In this document: positions 58,131 to 64,000 of the stretch, in pieces
Layout: each line of letters starts with the position of its first letter
Position numbering within the stretch: the stretch's first letter is position 1
Source: a virus
Strand: one strand, 5' to 3'
Virus record (IMG/VR): IMGVR_UViG_3300035698_010625
Span: 1 to 64,000 of that record
Length of the DNA stretch: 64,000 nt
Made by a program: the position numbers and the translations under genes
Notes under the pieces: model-generated
Seen by the model: only the letters and a program-made list of their open reading frames with translations
Told to the model about the DNA's origin: nothing
The model's database searches: none

Positions 58131-58393
58131 CGAGTGTTGCTCATGCTCCAACCTTCATATACAATGGTGAATGTAAACCTTGTGTAAGTAGGTTGTACCG
58201 TAGCTATTTGAGATACACTTATATAACTGCTGCACACATTAATGCACTGGTGTATGACATGGTAGTGGAATTAGATGATTTACTTATAGATGCTTCTGAA
58301 TTTCACCCATATATGATGGCGATACCACAATTAGCTGAAGAAGAATATATTGAATTTAATCGAATTGCATTCAAACTTCGATTTGCATTTTAA
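58118..58393 (+). CDS. hypothetical protein, GTG start
   Basis: 91 residues from a GTG. N-terminal CKPCVSRL gives a CxxC pair, and a DMVVELDDLLIDASEF acidic helix follows. The start is uncertain because no ATG is present early in the frame. Unknown. Confidence 0.45.
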   Translation: MGQITSVAHAPTFIYNGECKPCVSRLYRSYLRYTYITAAHINALVYDMVVELDDLLIDASEFHPYMMAIPQLAEEEYIEFNRIAFKLRFAF

Positions 58394-58404
58394 AGATTAA
58401 CAAT

Positions 58405-58474
58405 GCCCCGGGTGTTGGATACACAGCAGAGGTTTCTACCCTCAGCCTTCTGGGTTCGACTCCTAGTCGGGGTA
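58405..58474 (+). tRNA. tRNA-Arg (UCU), CCA not directly encoded
   Basis: Acceptor GCCCCGG/TCGGGGT, GAGG/CCTC stem with loop TTTCTAC, A73 followed by CACCA, so a CA insertion separates the acceptor from a CCA. Confidence 0.78.
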
Positions 58475-58492
58475 CACCATTTAAGGTTCATT

Positions 58493-58771
58493 ATGAAATA
58501 TCTTCTTGAGTTGTATTGGATGTGGAGGGACCGCCAAAGAGCAGAAGCTGAACTCGATAAATTCATAGCTGTTAAAAAGTGGGATGCTAGCATTCGTTGG
58601 AATAATGACAAATCGGTTGAAAACATTCTTTATATTGGTCTTGAAAATGGCCGTGGTGAACGTAAAATACAAATTCATGATTATGGATTAACCCGTACTT
58701 ATTCTAAGTCGAAGGCCCATCTCATTTATACAAAGTACGTTTTGCCATGGCAGCATAAAATAAATGAATAA
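58493..58771 (+). CDS. hypothetical protein
   Basis: 92 residues from ATG 58493 with TAAGG upstream; longer in-frame reading crosses the Arg tRNA. Starts MKYLLELYWMWRDRQRAEAE, a long amphipathic helix, then a beta-rich part. Unknown. Confidence 0.5.
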   Translation: MKYLLELYWMWRDRQRAEAELDKFIAVKKWDASIRWNNDKSVENILYIGLENGRGERKIQIHDYGLTRTYSKSKAHLIYTKYVLPWQHKINE

Positions 58772-58776
58772 TAACC

Positions 58777-58805
58777 TTTATCTTAAGGTCCTATATTGAT
58801 ATAAT
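58777..58805 (+). promoter_or_regulatory. sigma70-type promoter before the TAXI gene
   Basis: TTTATC, 17-base spacer, TATAAT, 73 bases before ATG 58878. A GC-containing inverted repeat followed by TTTTTT (about 58830-58857) lies in the leader and may be a terminator or attenuator. Confidence 0.55.
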
Positions 58806-58877
58806 ATACTTATTGGAACGCACCTATTTTGCTGTCAACGCAATGTTGGCTTTTTTGTAATTAAACGGGGATACATT

Positions 58878-59702
58878 ATGATTACGCGAAACAAATTGGC
58901 TGTTGCTATTCTTGCTGCAGTTTCCATTACTACCGCAGCACACGCATCTGAAGTTACTACAATCACCGCTGGCTCCAAGGGCGGTGCATACGCTACTTAT
59001 GGCAACAATCTTGCAACTATGCTCACCCAGAATGATTGGAAGAGTAAGGTTATTCGCAGTAAGGGTTCAATTCAGAATATTGCCCGTCTTGTAGATGGCT
59101 CAGCACAAATTGGTTTCACCCAGGGCGATGCTTTGCAGCTCTCAAAGGCTGGTGGTAAGATTGATATTCTTGGAGCACTTGGAATGGAATGTGCTTTCAT
59201 TGTTTACAGTAAGAAGGGTAAGGTCACTGACGAAGATCATCTTCAGAATGAGGGTGTGAAAATTGCTGTTGGTAAGAAAGGTACTGGTTCACAAGCAACG
59301 TGGTCTTACATGGTTCAGCTAGAACCTGCATACGGTAATGCATCTGCACAGTATACTGGCGGAGCTCGCGCACTTGGCGCACTCAAAGCAGGCACTGTTG
59401 ACGCTGTTCTCTTTGTCACCGATCCCACTAATCTGAGTCATAAGCTTATTCAAGCAGTAAATGGTGATCCAGACCTCGATTTTCTAGACGTTGATGACAG
59501 TGACTTGAATGATGATCTACCTAATGGCACGCCTGTCTATGAATTCAAAGAAGTTGACACTGAAACGGGTGCTTTCGCGGATGACGTAGATACTATCTGT
59601 ACGCCTTTGCTAGTAATTGCTAGTGCAGATGCTGACGAAGACATGCTTGATGATGCTGCAGGAATTATGCTAAGCAATCGCAATGCGGTGCTTGGTAAGT
59701 AA
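58878..59702 (+). CDS. TAXI-family TRAP-type solute-binding protein, secreted
   Basis: 274 residues. A Sec signal peptide (basic MITRNK, hydrophobic core, AHA/SE cleavage about residue 23) precedes a body with TAGSKGGAYATYGNNLA, SAQIGFTQGDAL and GTGSQATW, characteristic of TAXI solute receptors. These bind a carboxylate or amino-acid-like ligand in the periplasm for a TRAP permease. No permease gene is nearby, so it must use host partners or only bind ligand. Base composition is slightly GC-richer than the surroundings. Confidence 0.8.
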   Translation: MITRNKLAVAILAAVSITTAAHASEVTTITAGSKGGAYATYGNNLATMLTQNDWKSKVIRSKGSIQNIARLVDGSAQIGFTQGDALQLSKAGGKIDILGALGMECAFIVYSKKGKVTDEDHLQNEGVKIAVGKKGTGSQATWSYMVQLEPAYGNASAQYTGGARALGALKAGTVDAVLFVTDPTNLSHKLIQAVNGDPDLDFLDVDDSDLNDDLPNGTPVYEFKEVDTETGAFADDVDTICTPLLVIASADADEDMLDDAAGIMLSNRNAVLGK

Positions 59703-59727
59703 CAATGCAAAAGATAGTCGTTCCCAA

Positions 59728-59930
59728 GTTAGTACTTAATCGCTCTACGGAGAGGAAAGTCGGGACAAGCGGCATGATCGTGTGGGAGGAGTTAACTCCG
59801 CTTTACCACCGTGACATAGCTTGCAACACAAACAGGATTAGACAAATTGTGCATCAATGATATCCGGGTTGTGGCCAATAGACGAATGATAGCATAGAAC
59901 AGGATCCCGCTTACGGATTACTTACTACTT
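59728..59930 (+). ncRNA. rnpB: RNase P RNA (compact, bacterial type)
   Basis: GAGGAAAGTCGGGA (59751-59764) and ATCCCGCTTACGG (59904-59916) form the universal P4 helix AAG(U)CGGGA/TCCCGCTT with the bulged U; E. coli has AAG(U)CCGG/CCGGCUU, so both strands have changed together. TAGACGAATGAT (59879-59890) matches the CR-V AGAUGAAUGA region and TGCAACACAAAC the J11/12 region. P1 pairs 59730-59741 with 59916-59927. P3 is reduced to CTCT-ACGG-AGAG and P2 is not apparent. It cleaves tRNA 5' leaders; its protein partner is presumably host RnpA. Confidence 0.88.
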
Positions 59931-59941
59931 ACAAGGAGCAA

Positions 59942-60121
59942 ATGATGAGCAAGGTATACCCTCACTCAAGCACTAAGCAACGCGAACGATACGTGAAACA
60001 AAACGCTATTAAAGGCGAACGCTCTATCGGGCAAACTGATGCTTCAGTAGGCTGGTATGGACTTACAGTAAATTGGAAAGCTATTGTGCGTGGTGCACCG
60101 TGTTACATTACAACTAACTAA
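59942..60121 (+). CDS. 59-residue basic protein
   Basis: AAGGAG ribosome-binding site followed by tandem ATGs (59942, 59945). Product starts MMSKVYPHSSTKQRERYVKQ. Basic, possibly RNA-binding. It directly follows the RNase P RNA; whether it aids that RNA is speculation. It does not look like RnpA. Confidence 0.5.
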   Translation: MMSKVYPHSSTKQRERYVKQNAIKGERSIGQTDASVGWYGLTVNWKAIVRGAPCYITTN

Positions 60122-60133
60122 AAGGAGCAAGAT

Positions 60134-60172
60134 ATGCGCTTGATGAATTTAGAGCACCTCCTTAAATTGTGA
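60134..60172 (+). CDS. 12-residue micro-ORF with strong ribosome-binding site
   Basis: AAAGGAGCAAGAT then ATG; encodes MRLMNLEHLLKL. The ribosome-binding region repeats that of the previous gene. Could be a leader peptide for 60213, which begins 40 bases later. Confidence 0.3.
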   Translation: MRLMNLEHLLKL

Positions 60173-60212
60173 TTTTTGGTAAAACACTAATTCACACTTA
60201 AGGAAACATCTA

Positions 60213-60590
60213 ATGAAAATCACTTATCTCAAAATTAAAGTAAAGTCACTAGCAGCAGAGTCACGCATGATCCGCCAAGAGGAGTTGAAACTCAAACGTC
60301 GATACCAGGCGATTAAACTGTTGGACAATCAGTATGACACTGCAGCAGAAGAGGGAGACATAAGGTCTACTCGTTTAGGTCTTTATGAACACCGTACAGA
60401 TGATGTACGTCGAGAGTCGCGTGTAGCTAATATTGCTTACGGTCTACTTCGAGGAAGAGAGTATAGCAAAATTGAGCGAGGAGTTCGGGAGTTTAATCAA
60501 CCGAAATGGACACGCGTTACAAAGTTGATTGAGAAGTATTCAAACAGTGAGGAGCAGAAGGTTAAAGCTTTTCAACTGATTGAGCAGTAA
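60213..60590 (+). CDS. helical basic protein
   Basis: 125 residues starting MKITYLKIKVKSLAAESRMI; highly charged helices with many Arg, Lys and Glu. Followed by a strong terminator. Possibly RNA-binding; no family recognised. Confidence 0.5.
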   Translation: MKITYLKIKVKSLAAESRMIRQEELKLKRRYQAIKLLDNQYDTAAEEGDIRSTRLGLYEHRTDDVRRESRVANIAYGLLRGREYSKIERGVREFNQPKWTRVTKLIEKYSNSEEQKVKAFQLIEQ

Positions 60591-60601
60591 ATATCATGAC
60601 G

Positions 60602-60624
60602 GAGCGCTTCGGCGCTCTCGTTTT
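60602..60624 (+). terminator. Rho-independent terminator
   Basis: 6-bp GAGCGC-TTCG-GCGCTC stem followed by TCGTTTT, 12 bases after the stop of 60213. Confidence 0.75.
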
Positions 60625-60693
60625 GGCTGACACGGTGACTACCTGGCTTTCAATCCAAAGGAGTTTAGGGTTCGATTCCCTTATCAGCCACCA
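60625..60693 (+). tRNA. tRNA-like gene, possibly Glu or UGA-reading
   Basis: Acceptor GGCTGA/TCAGCC, T-arm AGGG/CCCT with TTCGATT, encoded CCA. The anticodon stem CCTGG/CCaaaGG carries two extra bases and an 8-base loop CTTTCAAT, so UUC or UCA cannot be decided. Confidence 0.5.
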
Positions 60694-60711
60694 AATTTTA
60701 GGAGAGGCATT

Positions 60712-60831
60712 ATGAGTATATTTGCTTGGATTGTTTTTCCATTTTTATTCCCCGTGGTTGTCGCAATGTTTTGGGTGCTGACACATGTGGATCCATACAC
60801 TGGTAAGGTTCATTGGAATCTTACGTGGTAA
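60712..60831 (+). CDS. 39-residue membrane protein
   Basis: GGAGAGG ribosome-binding site; starts MSIFAWIVFPFLFPVVVAMF, one membrane span, with a short C-terminal tail. Unknown. Confidence 0.55.
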   Translation: MSIFAWIVFPFLFPVVVAMFWVLTHVDPYTGKVHWNLTW

Positions 60832-60838
60832 ACGATAT

Positions 60839-61128
60839 CATGTAGTAGTTTAAATGTTGGCATTATGAGGAAAGGTGAAGATTATTTGAAAGTAAAATTA
60901 AGTTAGTAGCAATTCTGTAGTGGTGATGTAACGAGACGTGTAGGTAAAAACGTGAGCCAAATGAAAGATTGGACAGGCATCATCATCGAGGGCGTTGCGA
61001 ATTCTTCTTTTGAACCCTTTAATTAGTAACCTTTACTTACGTGTCACACGGAAAAACGCTAGGAACCCCCCCGCTTACGCGTCTCTTAATCCTGGATATC
61101 CACGGTTCAATACCGGGCTACATGGCCA
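60839..61128 (+). tRNA. candidate intron-containing tRNA
   Basis: CATGTAG (60839-60845) pairs perfectly with CTACATG (61118-61124), which is followed by G-CCA and preceded by a T-arm (CACGG/CCGGG, TTCAATA loop). The 5' part continues TAGTTTAAATGTTGGCAT like other D-arms here. About 220 extra bases lie between; no group I core was recognised. The gap is otherwise ORF-free. Confidence 0.45.
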
Positions 61129-61152
61129 ATTTCTTGAAACGGAGTTTATAAT

Positions 61153-61398
61153 ATGAATGATTATTTTAATGCGTTTATTATGATTTTGGTTATAGCGATA
61201 GTAACAAATGTTGGTTGGATTATTAATTATGATGATCTTAAAACACTTCATGAAAAGGCGTTAAGTATTCATAAGATTGAAGTCATGCAACATAGACAAG
61301 CTATTTGTCGTAGTGCAACAGCTGAACACGCAACTAATACTGCTACACTCTTCGAAGCAATCAATAAGCTCAATTCTGCTGCTAAGGCTGCAGAATAA
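61153..61398 (+). CDS. membrane-anchored coiled-coil protein
   Basis: 81 residues: a span at about 7-25 (IMILVIAIVTNVGWII) then a helical tail ending LFEAINKLNSAAKAAE. GGAG ribosome-binding site. Unknown. Confidence 0.5.
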   Translation: MNDYFNAFIMILVIAIVTNVGWIINYDDLKTLHEKALSIHKIEVMQHRQAICRSATAEHATNTATLFEAINKLNSAAKAAE

Positions 61399-61424
61399 TT
61401 TACTTTAATGGCATAAGATATACC

Positions 61425-61453
61425 TTGCCAAGAAGGTCGAAACCATATATAAT
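61425..61453 (+). promoter_or_regulatory. strong sigma70-type promoter before structured RNAs
   Basis: TTGCCA, 17-base spacer, perfect TATAAT. The unit GCCAAGAAGGTC-AAACCATATATAATG is shared with 54861-54888. A second TATAAT lies at 61459-61464. Confidence 0.8.
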
Positions 61454-61464
61454 GGTACTATAAT

Positions 61465-61905
61465 CTGAACACAAACTAATAGATTGGGTCGCGTGGGATC
61501 CATAAGATAAGTAGCAGTAATGTTACGAAAGGCTATCTCATTTACGGATAGCGCCACTTTTATGAAGGTGGACATCTACGCAAGCCAAGCTCTTTACGGG
61601 TACCTCCGGGTGCTCTGGAAGATAAGTTGTGACCGACAAACACATCCAGGCCAACGGTGAGGATGATAGATTCCGCAAGAATCTCGGGTCAAGCAAAAGC
61701 AACGAACTTCAATGAGCAAAGGGTAGATTGAAAAGTTAAGCTTGCAGGTAAGGCTTTCAATCAATACGATAGGTGAAAGAAGATACAGCCTTCTGGAATC
61801 TAGAAATATTGCTAAGTAGCTCGCAAGGCGAAAGGTACGAGGTGGGTGGTATTTGGTAACTCAAAGGTTATTGAGCCACAGGCATTCGCTCATCTTAAAA
61901 TGTAA
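61465..61905 (+). ncRNA. about 440-base structured RNA, unknown
   Basis: No ORF. Hairpins include GGCTATC/GATAGC, CCACTTT/AGGTGG, CATCC/GGATG, GATTC-CGCAA-GAATC, GATTGAAA/TTTCAATC enclosing AAGC/GCTT, and CTCA/TGAG before tRNA-Trp. Transcribed from a consensus promoter. It does not look like tmRNA or a group I intron to me. Confidence 0.5.
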
Positions 61906-61912
61906 ATATGTA

Positions 61913-61987
61913 AACGGAATAGGGGAATAGGTACACCCGCCCGGCCGCCAAAGCCAGGATCTGTTGGTTCGAATCCAACTTTCGTTA
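61913..61987 (+). tRNA. tRNA-Trp (CCA anticodon), 3' CCA not encoded
   Basis: Acceptor AACGGAA/TTTCGTT, GGC/GCC-based stem with loop CGCCAAA (G33), T-arm GTTGG/CCAAC with TTCGAAT, A73 followed by TCA. Confidence 0.75.
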
Positions 61988-61989
61988 TC

Positions 61990-62350
61990 AACTTTGTATT
62001 GATAACAAATCTTAAATGCAAAGACGAATGCCACCGTGAAGTGGAAATTGCTTAATCCTCAAACCCATAGGGTAATTGAGGTTCAGGATGCTCGCAAGGC
62101 GGATTGAATTAGTTGGAGTCACAGGTAAATTCTTAGCGGAGTTACACAGCCCAGCAAGGCTGACCGGTCGATGAATGCTGAAAAGCTCGCGGATAGAGGA
62201 ATCGCTACCTCTTTAAACAAAGCAGCAATGGTTGATTACTATGCCGCTCTTCGGAGGGTAAAGTGGAAAAGAGAAGAACCTAGCGGATCGCACCGTGTGG
62301 ATAATTTCTCGAAGGATCAACTGCATATGAGTATATTCTCAACTCATCTG
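61990..62350 (+). ncRNA. about 360-base structured non-coding region
   Basis: Contains CCTCAA/TTGAGG with inner CCC-ATA-GGG, CAGCC/GGCTG and GAGG/CCTC hairpins. An 81-codon ORF (62171-62416) crosses it but has no ribosome-binding site and overlaps the perfect inverted repeat downstream, so I do not call it. Confidence 0.4.
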
Positions 62351-62451
62351 TTTACTTATGGCAGGTTGTACGTTCTCTGCCTTAAACGTACTGGCTTTCT
62401 GGGGAGGCTCAGATAACCGGGTAGTTCACCTAACTACCTGCCATAAGTAAA
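62351..62451 (+). ncRNA. 101-base RNA with 15-bp perfect closing stem
   Basis: TTTACTTATGGCAGG (62351-62365) pairs perfectly with 62437-62451. Inside are GTACGTT/AACGTAC and GGTAGTT/AACTACC hairpins, giving a three-way junction. Clear selected structure; function unknown. Confidence 0.6.
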
Positions 62452-62463
62452 TAGGAAGATAAT

Positions 62464-62592
62464 ATGAACATTGATAAAGTTGAACTTCAGAAGATCTTTC
62501 TTGAAGTTTTTACTAAACACCCAGAAGCTGCAAAGATTTTTCTAAAGGGTAATAACTATGAGCACGACCCCTACAAGAAGTTTGAGAGTTGA
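62464..62592 (+). CDS. 42-residue hypothetical protein
   Basis: AGGAAG ribosome-binding site; starts MNIDKVELQKIFLEVFTKH, helical and charged. Overlaps the next gene by 35 bases. Unknown. Confidence 0.5.
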   Translation: MNIDKVELQKIFLEVFTKHPEAAKIFLKGNNYEHDPYKKFES

Positions 62593-62857
62593 AAGATCAT
62601 ATACAAATAAGTTTAACCAAGTAATTGAAGTTGGTGATGAAGTAGTATTTGTTGCAACTTCTTGGGGTGGTACTGATATTCGCCAAGGTGTTTATCTTGG
62701 ATATTACCCACGCACTGGTTGGGATGGTCGCCCTGCACTTCATGCTGCTAGTGTATCATACATTGGTAAGGAGTGGGATGGAAGAAAATGGATTGACGAT
62801 GCAGTACTTCATTCTGTTCTTGAACTCGGTCGTGTTTTCAAAATTGAGAAAGTATAA
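62558..62857 (+). CDS. small beta-barrel-like protein, paralogue A
   Basis: 99 residues. NQVIEVGDEVVFVA and RQGVYLGYYP suggest an SH3-like barrel. The next product shares the same opening (IEVGDRVIAVA, RPGIYEGYH) and the ending R-V-x-x-G-x-I/V-F-K-I, so the two are tandem duplicates. Unknown. Confidence 0.55.
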   Translation: MSTTPTRSLRVERSYTNKFNQVIEVGDEVVFVATSWGGTDIRQGVYLGYYPRTGWDGRPALHAASVSYIGKEWDGRKWIDDAVLHSVLELGRVFKIEKV

Positions 62858-63174
62858 TGGCATTCCTCGAAGAGTCATTTGTCAATGAAATCGGGCAACG
62901 TATTGAAGTTGGGGATCGTGTAATAGCGGTCGCACATGGATACAATCTCAACTGCCGTCCTGGTATCTATGAAGGTTATCACAGTCATGGCGAACAATAT
63001 TATACTATCTCACAACTTGTAGAAACTGCAGATGGTGGGTTTAAGAAAGATGAACGTGGTAATTATGTGAGATATACGAAAAAACATTATTACATTCGAA
63101 TGTTACATCGCGTATTGTACGATGAAGGTTGGCGTGGAATACTTCAGAATGGTAACATTTTCAAAATTGCATAA
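62857..63174 (+). CDS. small beta-barrel-like protein, paralogue B
   Basis: 105 residues; its ATG overlaps the stop of paralogue A (TAATG). Contains IEVGDRVIAVAHGY, PGIYEGYH and a terminal GNIFKIA. Divergent duplicate of the previous gene. Confidence 0.55.
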   Translation: MAFLEESFVNEIGQRIEVGDRVIAVAHGYNLNCRPGIYEGYHSHGEQYYTISQLVETADGGFKKDERGNYVRYTKKHYYIRMLHRVLYDEGWRGILQNGNIFKIA

Positions 63175-63178
63175 CAAT

Positions 63179-63268
63179 GGCATTGTGGTGGAACTAAGGT
63201 ATACACAGCGTCTTCAAAAGCCGCCGGTCTTTGAGACTATGAGGGTTCGACTCCCTCCGATGCTACCA
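63179..63268 (+). tRNA. tRNA-Leu (CAA)
   Basis: Acceptor GGCATTG/CGATGCT, loop TTCAAAA in a GCGTC/GCCGC stem, long variable arm, Leu-type D-arm GGTGGAACTAAGGTATACACA, encoded CCA. Confidence 0.82.
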
Positions 63269-63381
63269 AGTTTAGGTTAACGAGTAACAGGCTTATAAGA
63301 AGTCGCGGTTCTTAGGTTCCTCTCCATACTGTTAATTTGGAGGAAAAGTTACTCACTCACACTATACAAAGGATCTTTATT

Positions 63382-63831
63382 ATGGGTATTATTAAACGTG
63401 ATAGTATGCTTGGCCGTTGGATCTTTTCACCCAATACTTTTATCTATCAAGATGCTAAACTCTCTAGTGTTGAAACTATTAATTCTTGTCAAATTGTGCA
63501 AATGATTCTTTGGCGGTGCTTTGTAACTGTCGCAGTACTTTTTCTTGGATTTGTACTTGGTACACTAACCATCGGCTTGGTTACTGGGTTAGGCACTATG
63601 GTTGGTTTTTTCGACTTTGCTGCAATTTTCTTGTATGATTCATATTTTGGTGGTGCAGTAATGCTAGCTGGATTGATGTCAGTAATGGGATTAGTTATCG
63701 CTGGTTCATATTATTTTGAAGAATGGAAGATAGCCCGTCAGCACAAGCCCCGTGATGTTGACTCTGTTGTTGAAATCATGTATGATGGTTTCAAAAATAA
63801 GTTCTGCCCAATTTTTAAGGTAGTCGATTAA
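63382..63831 (+). CDS. multi-span membrane protein
   Basis: 149 residues from ATG 63382 with AAAGGA upstream. Three hydrophobic stretches (about 42-62, 66-86, 91-113) and charged ends. Unknown; could modify the host envelope. Confidence 0.55.
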   Translation: MGIIKRDSMLGRWIFSPNTFIYQDAKLSSVETINSCQIVQMILWRCFVTVAVLFLGFVLGTLTIGLVTGLGTMVGFFDFAAIFLYDSYFGGAVMLAGLMSVMGLVIAGSYYFEEWKIARQHKPRDVDSVVEIMYDGFKNKFCPIFKVVD

Positions 63832-64000
63832 ATGAAGTATTATGTAGATTCTATGAGACATTTGGTATGTGTGCCTTACAGTATATCTAATCTACATAAA
63901 TGGCAGAAGTGTTAGAAATTAATCGTTGTTGGTTTCACAAAAATCATTACGACGTACCTAAAAGAAGAATCAAAGAAATCCAAGCAAAAGCTACATTAGT
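63832..64000 (+). pseudogene. DUF4031-like gene split by a one-base shift, 3' end outside window
   Basis: Frame from ATG 63832 gives MKYYVDSMRHLVCVPYSISNLHK then stops at 63915. The overlapping frame from ATG 63900 continues MAEVLEINRCWFHKNHYDVPKRR to the window edge. Together they match the DUF4031 layout (YVDxM...LH-MAxxxGxxxxWF...HYD). One missing A in the AAA run would explain it. Confidence 0.55.

Noticed and set aside
60839-61128. tmRNA
   Set aside because: The 3' end resembles a tRNA, but there is no alanine G3-U70 pair, no conserved tmRNA 5' sequence and no tag reading frame ending in Ala-Ala.
62171-62416. 81-codon plus-strand ORF in the RNA region
   Set aside because: No ribosome-binding site, and its 3' part lies in the 15-bp perfect inverted repeat and hairpins of 62351-62451, so structure explains the region better.
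1-64000. Prophage or plasmid origin
   Set aside because: No integrase, attachment site, partition or conjugation genes were seen; the gene set is that of a lytic T4-like phage.

Overview
The window is a stretch of a T4-like (contractile-tailed) phage genome infecting a Gram-negative, probably aquatic bacterium. The evidence is the gene order gp15-13-14, gp16-17-18-19-20, gp67-68-21-22-23, UvsY, UvsW, gp55, gp47-46, gp45-44-62, RegA, together with TATAAATA late promoters matching the gp55 late sigma factor, TAATG/ATGA gene overlaps and AT-rich codon use. No integrase or bacterial housekeeping operon is visible. The organism assignment is inferred from family resemblance only.

Layout. 1-4633: end of a tail-fibre gene, fibre-associated genes, a small membrane pair and the neck/tail-completion genes. 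4705-7779: CCA-adding enzyme, then a cassette of enzymes (2H phosphoesterase-like, HD hydrolase, HAD nucleotidase, SNase-like nuclease) whose N-termini look like the T4 capsid-targeting peptide. 7766-26291: head and tail genes, interrupted between portal and prohead core genes by a collagen-like protein and four adhesin/fibre-like genes. 26376-32412: recombination and late-transcription genes. 32382-39834: peptide deformylase, nucleotide-pool and DNA-modification genes (MazG-like, Nmad1-like, thymidylate-synthase fold, two glycosyltransferases, tandem cytosine methyltransferase homologues, dATP/dGTP diphosphohydrolase-like) and an RNase Z-like hydrolase. 39890-42719: sliding clamp, clamp loader and RegA. 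42773-47824: a leftward block of small accessory genes. 47865-48287: eight iteron-like repeats beside a GC-richer AAA+ ATPase gene, a possible replication origin. 50877-63268: a very large RNA region.

The RNA region is the most unusual part. I can assign anticodons to 32 tRNA genes, which together cover all 20 amino acids and include an initiator tRNA(fMet). Among them are degenerate tRNA-like genes, two apparently interrupted tRNAs, several strongly structured non-tRNA RNAs, and an RNase P RNA (59728-59930) with a conserved bulged-U P4 helix supported by base changes on both strands. Several tRNAs lack an encoded CCA. With the CCA-adding enzyme, RNase Z-like protein, peptide deformylase and a possible PTH2-like protein, the phage appears to carry much of a tRNA maturation and translation-initiation kit. 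Small genes, a 2OG-Fe(II) oxygenase-like protein and a secreted TAXI/TRAP-type solute-binding protein are scattered through this region.

Several genes are broken by single-base shifts at or near short homopolymers (7352, 50040, 50133, 57123, 63897). These could be real frameshifts, programmed frameshifting or residual assembly errors.
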